Assembly (NCBI GenBank): GCA_964343265.1
Contig: CAYFIW010000015.1
Span: 1 to 36,714 of the forward strand
DNA: 36,714 nucleotides
DNA from: CAYFIW01 sp964343265
Lineage (GTDB): Bacteria; Chloroflexota; Dehalococcoidia; Lucifugimonadales; UBA826
Direction of reading: 5' to 3'
A program made the translations under genes and the position numbers. The notes beneath the pieces were generated by a model. That model saw only the letters and a list, made by a program, of their open reading frames with translations. It was not told the DNA's origin and did no database searches. Position 1 is the stretch's first letter. Every line of letters begins with the position of its first letter. Below are positions 16,243 through 25,772 of this stretch, in pieces.

Positions 16243-16974
16243 TTATCTTCTGTAATATATTCTTTTGAATGCATCGGCCTGAGGCATGCCATGACCTTTT
16301 CCTCTTTCTGCCCTCCATTCAATCATTCTATCGAATACTTCTTGATATGATTGGCCACCCATTTGGGACACATGAGATGTGAGAGCCTTTACTGAGGTTT
16401 CCATATGATCACTTATGTCTACGTATAAATCAGGCTCAGGATGACCCATTATCCATGCTTCAGCAACTTTATGAGGCTCAAAACCTTCCTCTATCAATTC
16501 TGGAAAAGTCATATGGTCTCTTGCGGTAGGAAAAATAGCAGCTAGCGTATTTTCTCCGGCCGCTATATGATCAGGATGACCTGACCCATACCCTCCATCC
16601 AATATTCTCATGGGGTATTGGCAAATTACCACGTCTGGCTTTTGTCTTCGTATTTCTCTAGCTATATCTTTTCGAACATCCAAACTTGGGGTCAGATAAC
16701 TGTCAGGATACCCTAGGAAAGTAACATTTGACAGGCCTAAAGCAATACCTGCGTCTTGTTGTTCCTTTTTTCTTATTTGAGCCAATTTCTCCTCTGTCAT
16801 GCCTGGCTCACTACTGCCTTTACTACCATCGGTGCAAAGTACGTATGCCATATCCCAACCTTCTGCAACCAACCTTGCCACTGTTCCAGAACAACCGTAC
16901 TCAGCATCATCAGCATGAGCTACAACTACTAATCCTCTCTTAAAATCATCTGGCCAATCAGTTGAATGTGCCAA
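16243..16974 (-). CDS. PIG-L/LmbE-family zinc deacetylase
   Basis: A 243-residue LmbE-like protein. Zinc site 1 is AHADDAEYGCSGT (His20, Asp22-Asp23, with Ala in place of the common Pro), and site 2 is GSGHPDHIAAG. Family members deacetylate N-acetylglucosaminyl compounds or related amides, for example MshB, Mca and BshB. A mycothiol or bacillithiol role cannot be inferred from this window. The start is TTG at 16974, strongly supported by AAAGGAG upstream. It sits 107 bases downstream of nuoN on the same strand; that gap is AT-rich and shows no clear terminator, so it may be read through from the nuo cluster or have its own promoter. Confidence 0.85.
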   Translation of the reverse strand: MAHSTDWPDDFKRGLVVVAHADDAEYGCSGTVARLVAEGWDMAYVLCTDGSKGSSEPGMTEEKLAQIRKKEQQDAGIALGLSNVTFLGYPDSYLTPSLDVRKDIAREIRRQKPDVVICQYPMRILDGGYGSGHPDHIAAGENTLAAIFPTARDHMTFPELIEEGFEPHKVAEAWIMGHPEPDLYVDISDHMETSVKALTSHVSQMGGQSYQEVFDRMIEWRAERGKGHGMPQADAFKRIYYRR

Positions 16975-17081
16975 TTCTTTCTCCTTTTGCTGTGTATATA
17001 TACATTAACAATCTACCCATATTTTTAAAATTTTTCAGATTTAGAATAAGCTTTTTTTATGGTAATTTAATAAGCATCAAA

Positions 17082-18575
17082 TTAGAGATGACCTATCAAT
17101 CCAACGGACATCACAGAATCGGTTGCAGATTGTATTATTTCCATAACAGGCTGAGGCCATATTCCACCAATCACCATTACAATTAACAGAATACATAAGA
17201 TAACTTTACCGAAAAGTGGCACAGGTATATGAGATTCATTTTCTGCCTCTTCAATGTATATCTGCCTAGCAACCATTAAATAGTAATAAAGCGATATTAG
17301 ACTAGCCACTATGCCCACTCCCACCAACCAAAGCAATCCTTGAAGACCAACAGCATTAAAGAGATAAAACTTACTAGTAAAACCTGCAAATACAGGAAGA
17401 CCTGCTAGAGAAAATAGTGCACTTACAAGAACAAGGGCGACCAATGGCTGTCTAGTGCTCAGACCGGCGAGACTTTTAATATCATCTCTGCCAGTATGAT
17501 TATGTACAAAGATAATCGACATAAATGCTGCAAGATTTGTCACGGCATAGGCAGTTACGTGAAATATTATTCCGTTAGATACTAAATGAGATGAACTTAC
17601 AGAGCTAGATCCATCATCCCCAAATTGAACAAACGCGGCCACTCCCATCAACAAATATCCTACGTGTGCAATACTCGAATATGCTAATAAACGTCTAAGA
17701 TTCGATTGAACGAGTGCTAAAAGATTTCCGATAACCATGGTCGCAACTGATATCAAAACTACTATCAATTGCCAGTCGGTTCCTCCCGGAGCCGGAATGA
17801 ACCCGAACATAAAAAATCTCACTACCAGAGCCACAACCGCAATCTTTGATCCCACAGACAACCACGCAGTTATTGGAACAGGAGATCCTTCATAGACATC
17901 GGGGGCCCACATATGAAAAGGTACAGCTGCTAATTTAAAAAGAAGGCCTGTAAGAATTAATACAAAGCCCAATATCAAACCAGGTGACATTTCAGAAAGA
18001 CCTGAAAGAGCCTCTGCAATTTCTATAAATTTAGTTGTCCCTAATAAACCATATATATGACTTATACCATATAAAATGATTGCCGATGAAAATGCCCCTA
18101 ATAAAATGTACTTTGTGCCAGCCTCGTTTGACTTGGGATTGTATCTATCAAAAGCGACCAATACATACAAACCGAAACTAAGCAGTTCCAAACTTATATA
18201 AGCAGTTAAAAGTTCAGATGAAGATGATAGTAGCATGGCCCCAACAAGGGTAAAAATTAGGATACCGTAAAATTCACCAATATTTTCTAGCCTATTTTTT
18301 ACATAATCCCTTGACATCAAAACTATAAAAACTGCCACCAATACCAAAAGTAGTCGGAAATATTTGGTAAACTCATCGAAAACCAGTGCACCGTTATACA
18401 GATCCCCGGAACTATCTACTAGAACGATCACACCGGTGATAATCAACAAGCCGAAGAAAGCTATCCAGGGCAGAATACCTCTATGCCTGTCCTGAATAAA
18501 TAAGTCTACAGCAAGTAAAATAAAAGCTAAGCCAGTAACTAAAAACTCTGGTGTCAACAACCAAAAGTTATTCAT
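17082..18575 (-). CDS. nuoN: NADH-quinone oxidoreductase subunit N
   Basis: A 497-residue antiporter-like proton-pumping subunit of complex I, with about 14 membrane helices. Family blocks include VPFHMWAPDVYEGSP and RRLLAYSSIAHVGYLLMG, with the helix-5 region around SFGLYVLVAF. It is the last gene of the cluster; its ATG overlaps the nuoM stop as ATGA. There is a small Ser/Gly-rich insert (FGDDGSSSVSSS) between helices. Length is normal for NuoN. Confidence 0.95.
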   Translation of the reverse strand: MNNFWLLTPEFLVTGLAFILLAVDLFIQDRHRGILPWIAFFGLLIITGVIVLVDSSGDLYNGALVFDEFTKYFRLLLVLVAVFIVLMSRDYVKNRLENIGEFYGILIFTLVGAMLLSSSSELLTAYISLELLSFGLYVLVAFDRYNPKSNEAGTKYILLGAFSSAIILYGISHIYGLLGTTKFIEIAEALSGLSEMSPGLILGFVLILTGLLFKLAAVPFHMWAPDVYEGSPVPITAWLSVGSKIAVVALVVRFFMFGFIPAPGGTDWQLIVVLISVATMVIGNLLALVQSNLRRLLAYSSIAHVGYLLMGVAAFVQFGDDGSSSVSSSHLVSNGIIFHVTAYAVTNLAAFMSIIFVHNHTGRDDIKSLAGLSTRQPLVALVLVSALFSLAGLPVFAGFTSKFYLFNAVGLQGLLWLVGVGIVASLISLYYYLMVARQIYIEEAENESHIPVPLFGKVILCILLIVMVIGGIWPQPVMEIIQSATDSVMSVGLIGHL

Positions 18576-20110
18576 CCAGCACCTGGTATCGCCGCTAGTA
18601 ATGGTGATACTCCGCTCTCGATAACTTCAATGTATGGAAATGGCCATAGACCTATCGATAGAATTACAATTACGAGAACACCTGCAGCAAATTTTTCTCG
18701 CATATTTGCATCGGTCTGGTCAACCCACCGATCCCCAATAGGACCAAAAAACACCTTCGCAATCAACCGCAGAATGTAGACTGCTGTAATTGCAGCACCC
18801 AGAACTGCCAATGAACCAAGAAGTATCCCCCAGCCACCATAGCTTTGAAAAATACCAATAAAAACCAACAATTCTGCCACAAATCCACTCAACCCAGGTA
18901 GACCCAAAGAAGTTAAGCCAGCTAGAACAAACAATGAACCTACAACCCCCATACGCTTGGCCATCCCCTCAAGAACAATAGAATCTCTTGTGTGTGTTCT
19001 CTCATAAATCATTCCAACAACCGCAAAAAATAGAGCAGTCATGACACCATGAGAGAACATTTGGAGAACCGCTCCATTCATACCAAAGGTATTGAGTGTG
19101 CCTATTCCCATTAACACATAACCCATATGACTTACTGAGGAATAACCTATGACATATTTCAGATCAGTTTGTCCCATTGCAGATATAGCCCCATAAATCA
19201 CATTCACAGCACCTAGTGCTATCAACAAAGGCATCCACATTTGAGCCCCTTCAGGCATTAACATAATACCCAATCTGATGATGCCAAATGCCCCCAACTT
19301 CATCAATACTCCGGCGTGCACCATACTAACCGCGGTAGGTGCTGCAACGTGCCCGTCGGGAGACCAAGTATGAAAAGGCCACAGGCCTGCCAAAATACCA
19401 AAACCGATCATCATCATAGGAAAAAACAGTTTTTGGAAATCTGAAGAAAACCTGTCGTCTACGACTTTTTGAATCTCCAATATGTCAAACGTTCCTATTC
19501 CCGCCTGTACATATATAGCAACTATAGATACCCAAATTAATACACTTCCAGCTACTAGAACAATCGTCAATTTCATAGCGCTGTACTCTTTAGATCTAGA
19601 GAAAGACGGAAAAACACTGCTGCTACCCCATTTACCTATAAGAAGGTACATAGGTAATACCGACAACTCGTAAAAGAAAAAGAAGAAGAACATATCAAAA
19701 CTTACGAATACGCCAAAAACGCCGGAAAGCAACAAGAAATACAGTATGAAGAAATCTTTTGCGGAATTTTGTAGATTCCACGAAACCACAGTTCCGGTAA
19801 ACATGACGATTCCAGTAAGAAGGACCATAGCAACCGATATCCCGTCCACACCTAGGGAGAATGTTATAGCCCTTGCGCCTTCTCCCCAAGTTCCAGGAAT
19901 TGCAAGCCAATTATATGACTCGGCAAATTGAATGCCCCCTTCAGACTTATCAAAACCCAGAAAGACTCCAATCGATATCACAAGAGCTAGAGTAGAAAAA
20001 GAAAGAGCAGTCCACTTAATGACTCTATCAAGTTTACCCGGTATCAACATAAGTAATACCGCGCCTATTGCAGGTAAAATAACAAGAAATGTTAAAACTG
20101 GAATGTTCAT
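18572..20110 (-). CDS. nuoM: NADH-quinone oxidoreductase subunit M
   Basis: A 512-residue antiporter-like subunit. Typical blocks are FFFFFYELSVLPMYLLIG (helix 5 Glu), FHTWSPDGHVAAPTAVSMVHA (trans-membrane helix 7 and 8 region) and LKYVIGYSSVSHMGYV. The frame opens at 20134, overlapping nuoL, but ATG 20110 has AGGTGG upstream and gives the usual MNIPVLTFLVILPAIGA start, 8 bases after the nuoL stop. NuoM couples quinone reduction to proton translocation with L and N. Confidence 0.95.
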   Translation of the reverse strand: MNIPVLTFLVILPAIGAVLLMLIPGKLDRVIKWTALSFSTLALVISIGVFLGFDKSEGGIQFAESYNWLAIPGTWGEGARAITFSLGVDGISVAMVLLTGIVMFTGTVVSWNLQNSAKDFFILYFLLLSGVFGVFVSFDMFFFFFFYELSVLPMYLLIGKWGSSSVFPSFSRSKEYSAMKLTIVLVAGSVLIWVSIVAIYVQAGIGTFDILEIQKVVDDRFSSDFQKLFFPMMMIGFGILAGLWPFHTWSPDGHVAAPTAVSMVHAGVLMKLGAFGIIRLGIMLMPEGAQMWMPLLIALGAVNVIYGAISAMGQTDLKYVIGYSSVSHMGYVLMGIGTLNTFGMNGAVLQMFSHGVMTALFFAVVGMIYERTHTRDSIVLEGMAKRMGVVGSLFVLAGLTSLGLPGLSGFVAELLVFIGIFQSYGGWGILLGSLAVLGAAITAVYILRLIAKVFFGPIGDRWVDQTDANMREKFAAGVLVIVILSIGLWPFPYIEVIESGVSPLLAAIPGAG

Positions 20111-20118
20111 ACCACCAC

Positions 20119-21993
20119 CTAGACCACCCACCATATGATTGCCACAATGAACAATCCGAAAATCATAGCGGTTCCGTAGCTATAGAAATACCCCGTATGA
20201 ATCACCCTGGCTTTAATTGCAGATAACCAGACAGATATTCCAATCCCATCCACCCCAGTGTCATTAACCACAATCCGATCAAATACAGCTACGAATCTTC
20301 CAGTAGATAGAACTAATTTATCAATGATAAATTGATAAAACTCATCTACGTAATATTTATTTTCGACGACCTTATGAAAGGGCGCTATGAAACGATCAAC
20401 TTTCACATTCGTCCAATTTGGTGGACCATACTTTAAATAGCCAACAACTATACCCAATGTAGCAATAACCAAAGAAATTACTGACAATCCCAAACTAATA
20501 TGAAAATGATGTGAGGGATCTAGGAAAGTACCAAATCCTTCAAATTCGAGTATTGGAATAGCCATGATTCCGAATCCTACGGAAAGAATACTAAGCACGA
20601 TTAAAGGGACAGTCATTAAACGTTCTGACTCGTGAGAATACTGAGAAACACTAGTCTTAAATTCCCCCCCAAATATCCTAAATACCAATCTCGTCATGTA
20701 TAAAGAACTAAGAAATACCCCTATCAAAGTTAGGCATACAAATACGGGGCCTAACCCCTCAGATATTGATATCAAAATTTCATCCTTACTAAAAAAACCT
20801 GCTAATGGAAAGATACCTGCCAATGAAAAGGCCCCCAGTGTAAAAGTGGCCGCAGTAATCGGCATCGTCTTCCTTAATCCTCCCATCTTTTGAAAATCCG
20901 TTTCATCATGCATGGAATGCATGACACTACCTGCTCCCAAAAATAATAGTGCTTTAGAAAATCCATGTACCACTAAATGAAACATTGCAGCAGCCAAACC
21001 CAAAGCGCCTAAAGATATCATCATCAACCCAAGATGGCTGATCGTGGAATAAGCTAAAACTCGTTTTATATCTGTGGCAACCAGCGCGATAGTGGCACCA
21101 AATATAAAGGTGACCAATCCTATGGTAGAAATGGTAAGTAGCACATTGGGAGCCATTTCAAAAAGAGGAAGTAATCGTGCGACTAAATACACGCCTGCTA
21201 CTACCATAGTTGCGGCGTGAATCAAGGCAGATACAGGTGTCGGCCCCTCCATGGCATCAGGCAACCAAACATGTAATGGAAATTGTGCCGATTTGCCTGC
21301 CGCTCCAAGAAATATCAAAAGACTAGCAGAAACCAAAACAGCATCTGAAATGCCATTACTTTGAGCAGCATGAATAATTGACGTTATGTGAAAAGTTCCT
21401 GTCGCCTTAAACAACAATATGATTCCTATTAGAAGTCCGACATCTCCAATCCTGGTGGTGATGAAAGCTTTTTTAGCAGCCTCTGCAGCAGATCTTTTCT
21501 CAAACCAAAAACCTATAAGTAAATATGATCCCAGCCCAACCAACTCCCACGCGAAGTACAAAAGCAATAGATTGTCCGCTAACACGAGAGTGAGCATCGC
21601 GGCGGCAAATAATGAATGAACCGTGAAGTACCATCCGATCCTGTTATCACCCCTCATATAGCCCAGTGAATAAATTTGGACCATCAGCGAGACGAAAGTA
21701 ACAAGACCAAGCATAACTATAGATATTCTATCTACCAAAAATCCCCAATTAATTTCCCAAATTCCAAGTGAGATCCAAACTATTTCAAAGTTTCTAGGAA
21801 CTAAATTATTTGAAATAAAATCTAAAAACACACCCCAAAAGACACTAAATGCGATAAAAATGCCTATTATGGCCAAAAATGAACCTTTACCCGGCAAAAA
21901 CCTTGACGAAACAAGCATAAGTACAAAAGTAACAACGCATATTGACGGAATTAACCAAGCCATATTTGCATCAATCGACATTAACAGGTCCAA
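20119..21993 (-). CDS. nuoL: NADH-quinone oxidoreductase subunit L
   Basis: A 624-residue antiporter-like subunit with the long lateral helix region at the C terminus. Diagnostic blocks are YFAWELVGLGSYLLIGFW, LPDAMEGPTPVSALIHA and KRVLAYSTISHLGLMM. The start could be TTG 21993 (AAGGG 9 bases upstream), ATG 21981 or ATG 21963; family members start close to the last one, so the first 10 residues are uncertain. It begins 5 bases after the nuoK stop. Confidence 0.95.
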   Translation of the reverse strand: MDLLMSIDANMAWLIPSICVVTFVLMLVSSRFLPGKGSFLAIIGIFIAFSVFWGVFLDFISNNLVPRNFEIVWISLGIWEINWGFLVDRISIVMLGLVTFVSLMVQIYSLGYMRGDNRIGWYFTVHSLFAAAMLTLVLADNLLLLYFAWELVGLGSYLLIGFWFEKRSAAEAAKKAFITTRIGDVGLLIGIILLFKATGTFHITSIIHAAQSNGISDAVLVSASLLIFLGAAGKSAQFPLHVWLPDAMEGPTPVSALIHAATMVVAGVYLVARLLPLFEMAPNVLLTISTIGLVTFIFGATIALVATDIKRVLAYSTISHLGLMMISLGALGLAAAMFHLVVHGFSKALLFLGAGSVMHSMHDETDFQKMGGLRKTMPITAATFTLGAFSLAGIFPLAGFFSKDEILISISEGLGPVFVCLTLIGVFLSSLYMTRLVFRIFGGEFKTSVSQYSHESERLMTVPLIVLSILSVGFGIMAIPILEFEGFGTFLDPSHHFHISLGLSVISLVIATLGIVVGYLKYGPPNWTNVKVDRFIAPFHKVVENKYYVDEFYQFIIDKLVLSTGRFVAVFDRIVVNDTGVDGIGISVWLSAIKARVIHTGYFYSYGTAMIFGLFIVAIIWWVV

Positions 21994-21998
21994 CCAAT

Positions 21999-22316
21999 TT
22001 AACCCTTAAGTAAGTCGATTTCATCGACATTAACAGTATTTTTATTTCTATAGAGACGTAAAATAATTGCGATAGCTAAAGCTAATTCCGCAGCGGCAAT
22101 CGTTATCACAAACACGACAATGACATGACCAAAAGCCCGATGAAAATCATCAAACCCTCCTAAAACTGCGTAGCCTATAACATTTATATTCACGGCATTT
22201 AACATTAACTCTATTGACATAAGAATGAGTACAGCGCTTCTTCTAGCCAAAACCCCGTAAAGACCCAAACAAAACAACGCGGCAGAAAGAACTTGAAAAT
22301 GAGCCAATTCAATCAT
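21999..22316 (-). CDS. nuoK: NADH-quinone oxidoreductase subunit K
   Basis: A 105-residue, three-helix subunit related to MrpC. It contains the conserved helix glutamates in MSIELMLNAVN and ITIAAAELALAIAI. Its ATG overlaps the nuoJ stop as ATGA. The length is normal. Confidence 0.95.
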   Translation of the reverse strand: MIELAHFQVLSAALFCLGLYGVLARRSAVLILMSIELMLNAVNINVIGYAVLGGFDDFHRAFGHVIVVFVITIAAAELALAIAIILRLYRNKNTVNVDEIDLLKG

Positions 22317-22831
22317 GACGATGACTCCCTATCATGTTCAGAATCAGAATCATTTCTTTTAACAAGTACCACAGCTCCTATAAGTGCAATCAGTAGGACA
22401 ATTGAAGCCACTTCAAACGGAACAGCCCAGTGAGTAAAAAGATGTTCTCCAAGTTCTTTTATTGACACTCCTTCCCTATGCGAGGTCTGTACTGAAGTAG
22501 ACAATGTGAAAATCACTAACATTAGAAATAATGCAATTGAAGCAATAGCTGACAAATACCAACGATTGTTCTGAGACAATTTCCTAAAGTCCTCTATCCG
22601 TGTCAACATAAGAGCGAACAGTACAACAATGACCACTGCTCCCCCATAGATGAGGATCTGAACAATTGCTAGAAATTCAGCGAAGGCTAACAAAAAAATA
22701 CCTGCGGTGCCCAACATAGCAACCAGCAATGCAAAAGCTGCATAAACTATGTTCCTAGCCGTTACCACTAAAATCCCACCTCCAATCACAAGAATGGATG
22801 CCAAGTAAAAGAAAGCAAGAGAACCTGTCAT
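22313..22831 (-). CDS. nuoJ: NADH-quinone oxidoreductase subunit J
   Basis: A 172-residue subunit with five hydrophobic segments. The NIVYAAFALLVAMLGTAGIFLL region and the helix-3 sequence VQILIYGGAVVIVVLFALM (with the pi-bulge region) are typical. The ATG overlaps the nuoI stop, and the stop overlaps nuoK, both as ATGA. Confidence 0.95.
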   Translation of the reverse strand: MTGSLAFFYLASILVIGGGILVVTARNIVYAAFALLVAMLGTAGIFLLAFAEFLAIVQILIYGGAVVIVVLFALMLTRIEDFRKLSQNNRWYLSAIASIALFLMLVIFTLSTSVQTSHREGVSIKELGEHLFTHWAVPFEVASIVLLIALIGAVVLVKRNDSDSEHDRESSS

Positions 22832-23472
22832 TTATTCTCCTTCCCTCTATTAAACTTTTCAACGGAACCCTCATTAGGTTCTGAGTTTTCAACGGTCACT
22901 TTATTTGCCGTTTTTACAGGACCTTCCTTTGGTGGCTTCGGAACGCCACTGTTTTTCTCAGGCTGTTTTGGTTTCCAATCAACTTTGGATTGATATTGTG
23001 TTCCCATCGTTAACAGAGAAGATAAATCTACCCGATTACCATTACGTTGATATTTGCCCAATTCATGCTCATGAGACATTTCTATTGCATCGAAATTACA
23101 AACATCCACACATATGCCGCAGAGGATGCATCTACTCAAATTTATTTCAAACTCATCGATGATTTTTCTTCTACGACTTTTACCTTGAGTAAAAAAATCA
23201 TTATCTTTCATTTGAGCCTTCATACATTGAGTAGGACACTCTCTTATACAAACCATACAACCGGTGCAATAAGGCTCTTGTATTTCTGTATCCCACATCA
23301 ATGCAGGAAACCCCATATATCTAGGATCAAGTTTGAAGCGCTTTTCAGGCGTGGGATATTCCGCAGTCACCGGTTTTCTTAAAGTTGACTTTAATGTCAC
23401 AAGTAACCCTTCTATAAACCCAACAAATATATTTTTTTTATCAAGTCTTGGTTTATTCAAAAGGAACTCCAT
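22828..23472 (-). CDS. nuoI: NADH-quinone oxidoreductase subunit I (2 x 4Fe-4S) with a hydrophilic C-terminal tail
   Basis: A 214-residue iron-sulfur subunit carrying clusters N6a and N6b. The two ferredoxin motifs are complete: CTGCMVCIRECP and CILCGICVDVCN. The last 60 or so residues after the core are an unusual Lys/Pro/Glu-rich tail (VDWKPKQPEKNSG onward) that looks disordered and is not needed for cluster binding; core NuoI is typically shorter. It overlaps nuoH by 20 bases, so the first residues (MEFLLNKPRL) are encoded within nuoH. Confidence 0.95.
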   Translation of the reverse strand: MEFLLNKPRLDKKNIFVGFIEGLLVTLKSTLRKPVTAEYPTPEKRFKLDPRYMGFPALMWDTEIQEPYCTGCMVCIRECPTQCMKAQMKDNDFFTQGKSRRRKIIDEFEINLSRCILCGICVDVCNFDAIEMSHEHELGKYQRNGNRVDLSSLLTMGTQYQSKVDWKPKQPEKNSGVPKPPKEGPVKTANKVTVENSEPNEGSVEKFNRGKENK

Positions 23473-24622
23473 CAGCAGAGGTCACGGCTTGGTTTGCATA
23501 TGGATCTAACGATTTTAGATCGTTCCCTTGAATGATATGAACGGTATGGCGTTCCATGTTGGTACCGGGATTTTTTCTGATAACTGCAAAAGTTGCAGCA
23601 AGTAACCCGAAAGAAATTAAACTCAAAACCCATAGTGGAAACCCATAAAACAATACTACGGCAGTAAAAATAATGTTTAAGAAAGAAAGTGGCACTAGCA
23701 ACTTCCATCCAAAAGACATTAGTTGGTCTATCCTGAGCCTGGGATAAGTCCCTCGAATCCAAAAAATCACCCAGATCACTACAGACGTTTTTACTAATAG
23801 CCATATTATTGACAAGATGCTATGAGGCAGTCCTTCTAGAGGCATTACAGGCCAAGCCCAGCCACCAAAAAAAAGCAAAACAGTTAGAACTGCGACCATG
23901 AAAGTATTCATATATTCAGCCAAGAAAAAAACAGACCAGTGAGCCCCACTATATTCAACAAAGGGACCCCCGACAACCTCAGACTCAGCATGATGAATAT
24001 CAAAAGGTGTTCTACCCAACTCGGCCAATCCGGCGGTTAAAAATATGAATAACCCTAAAGGTTGTAGCAACCCAAAGGGAATTGAACCTTGCTCACTTAC
24101 AACAACTAGGAGATTTAGAGATTGAGATAACATCACAACTCCAATTATCGCCATTATGAAAGGTATTTCATAACTTACCAACTGGCCAGCAGCTCGCAAT
24201 CCTCCCATGATGGCCCACTTGTTTGCGGATCCCCAGCCAGCCATTACAAGGCCCATCACCGAGAGAACTGACACAGCCGTCAAATAAAAAAGTCCCATGT
24301 CCAAATTCTGTACTACTACATCTCTGGCTACAGGAATAGTGACCCACATCAAAAATGCAGGTACAAAAACTGCAATAGGAGCAACCCAATACACTCCCTT
24401 ATCTGCCCAAGATGGCAATATGTCTTCTTTGGTTAATAATTTAAGGGCGTCGGCAAGAGGTTGAAGTATTCCTTTGTATCCAACTCTAGTTGGACCCAAC
24501 CGTTGTTGTATCCGCGCCAACGCTTTTCTCTCTGCGTAGGTCAATACTAAAACGACAAAAGATATGGCACCTAACAGCGCCGAGGCCTTAATCAACAGGG
24601 TGAAAAAATCAAAAATCGTCAC
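23453..24622 (-). CDS. nuoH: NADH-quinone oxidoreductase subunit H
   Basis: A 389-residue membrane subunit that forms much of the quinone cavity. Blocks include LTYAERKALARIQQRLGPTR, RTPFD and FWIRGTYPRLRIDQLM. The usual PFDLPEAESE of the cavity loop reads PFDIHHAESE here, with His210-His211 in place of Pro-Glu. It has a C-terminal extension of about 40 residues after the last helix. The start is GTG at 24622, overlapping the nuoD stop as GTGA, so coupling is likely. Confidence 0.95.
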   Translation of the reverse strand: MTIFDFFTLLIKASALLGAISFVVLVLTYAERKALARIQQRLGPTRVGYKGILQPLADALKLLTKEDILPSWADKGVYWVAPIAVFVPAFLMWVTIPVARDVVVQNLDMGLFYLTAVSVLSVMGLVMAGWGSANKWAIMGGLRAAGQLVSYEIPFIMAIIGVVMLSQSLNLLVVVSEQGSIPFGLLQPLGLFIFLTAGLAELGRTPFDIHHAESEVVGGPFVEYSGAHWSVFFLAEYMNTFMVAVLTVLLFFGGWAWPVMPLEGLPHSILSIIWLLVKTSVVIWVIFWIRGTYPRLRIDQLMSFGWKLLVPLSFLNIIFTAVVLFYGFPLWVLSLISFGLLAATFAVIRKNPGTNMERHTVHIIQGNDLKSLDPYANQAVTSADGVPFE

Positions 24623-25743
24623 CGATCAACTTCCCCCATTATGACATCTATAGATCCTAAAATTAGAACAGCATCGGCTAGATATGCAGATTTGAGCATA
24701 TGGTTTAATGCTTGAAGATTAGCAAATGAAGGAGCTCTAACCTTAACCCTGTACGGAGTATCTGTACCGTCACTTACTAAAAAGACTGCTAAATCACCCC
24801 TAGGAGATTCAGTTCTAACAAATACCTCACCTTTCGGGGGGCGAATAATTCTTCTAACATTAGCCGATATATCACCTTCTGGTAGATCTTTCATAGCCTG
24901 GTCTATTATTCTCAAAGACTCCCGCATCTCCTCCACACGAACGTAAAACCTATCCCAACAGTCTCCTTCCGTCCCTATGGGTATACCAAAATCAAACCGA
25001 TCGTAAATTGAATATGTATCAGTAATCCTAATATCTTCAGACACACCGGAGGCTCTAAGAGCAGGACCAGTCACTCCATAGTCGACAGCATCGCGACCTG
25101 ACAATTTACCGACACCTTTTGTTCTAGCTAGAAACATCTCATTTTGAGATAAAAGCTCGTCGCATTCGTCAATACCCAACTTTAATTGGTCAGTCAGTCG
25201 TAAAACCCGATCCTTAAAATCTGGAGGAACATCTTCTTTTAGGCCACCTATCCTTATGTAATTATGCATAAGGCGAGCTCCAGTAACACTCTCAAATAAT
25301 TCTTGAACTCGTTCTCTTTCTCTAAAAGCGTAGAGCATGGGTGTCATGGCGCCGGCATCTAAACCATAGACTCCATAGAAAAGAAGATGACTAGCAATAC
25401 GGTTTAATTCACATAAAATAACTCTAATGTATTCAGCTCGTTCAGGTACCTCAATCTCCATTATCTTTTCTGAAGCCAAGCAAAAAGCAAGTTCATTGTT
25501 TAGATTTCCTACATAGTCCAACCTGTCAAAAAGAGTTATTACTTGATTGTAGTGTTCACTTTCACATATTTTTTCTGAGCCTCTGTGGAGATAGCCTATA
25601 TGCGGCTCAGATTTCACAATCCTTTCCCCATCAATCCAAAGAACAAGACGAAACACTCCATGTGTACTTGGGTGTTGAGGACCCATATTGATCATAAGAT
25701 CGATGGCGTCTGGGTTTTGATTTATTTGCTCGTGAACCTGCAT
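24619..25743 (-). CDS. nuoD: NADH-quinone oxidoreductase subunit D
   Basis: A 374-residue 49-kDa-type subunit lining the quinone site next to cluster N2. Diagnostic features are MINMGPQHPSTHGVFRL, EPHIGYLHRGSEKI, LFDRLDYVGN, the RSPRGD-like TESPRGDLAV and the C-terminal LILGSIDVIMGEVDR. It is a separate gene, not fused with nuoC. ATG 25743 is preceded by GAAGGA. Confidence 0.95.
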   Translation of the reverse strand: MQVHEQINQNPDAIDLMINMGPQHPSTHGVFRLVLWIDGERIVKSEPHIGYLHRGSEKICESEHYNQVITLFDRLDYVGNLNNELAFCLASEKIMEIEVPERAEYIRVILCELNRIASHLLFYGVYGLDAGAMTPMLYAFRERERVQELFESVTGARLMHNYIRIGGLKEDVPPDFKDRVLRLTDQLKLGIDECDELLSQNEMFLARTKGVGKLSGRDAVDYGVTGPALRASGVSEDIRITDTYSIYDRFDFGIPIGTEGDCWDRFYVRVEEMRESLRIIDQAMKDLPEGDISANVRRIIRPPKGEVFVRTESPRGDLAVFLVSDGTDTPYRVKVRAPSFANLQALNHMLKSAYLADAVLILGSIDVIMGEVDR

Positions 25744-25772
25744 CCTTTAAAATTCCTTCAAACTAACTGGAA

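Noticed and set aside
16187..16318. Upstream extension of the cupin gene into the PIG-L gene
   Set aside because: The extension is basic, Cys-rich and not cupin-like; it overlaps the PIG-L C terminus, and ATG 16186 has GGTGAG upstream.
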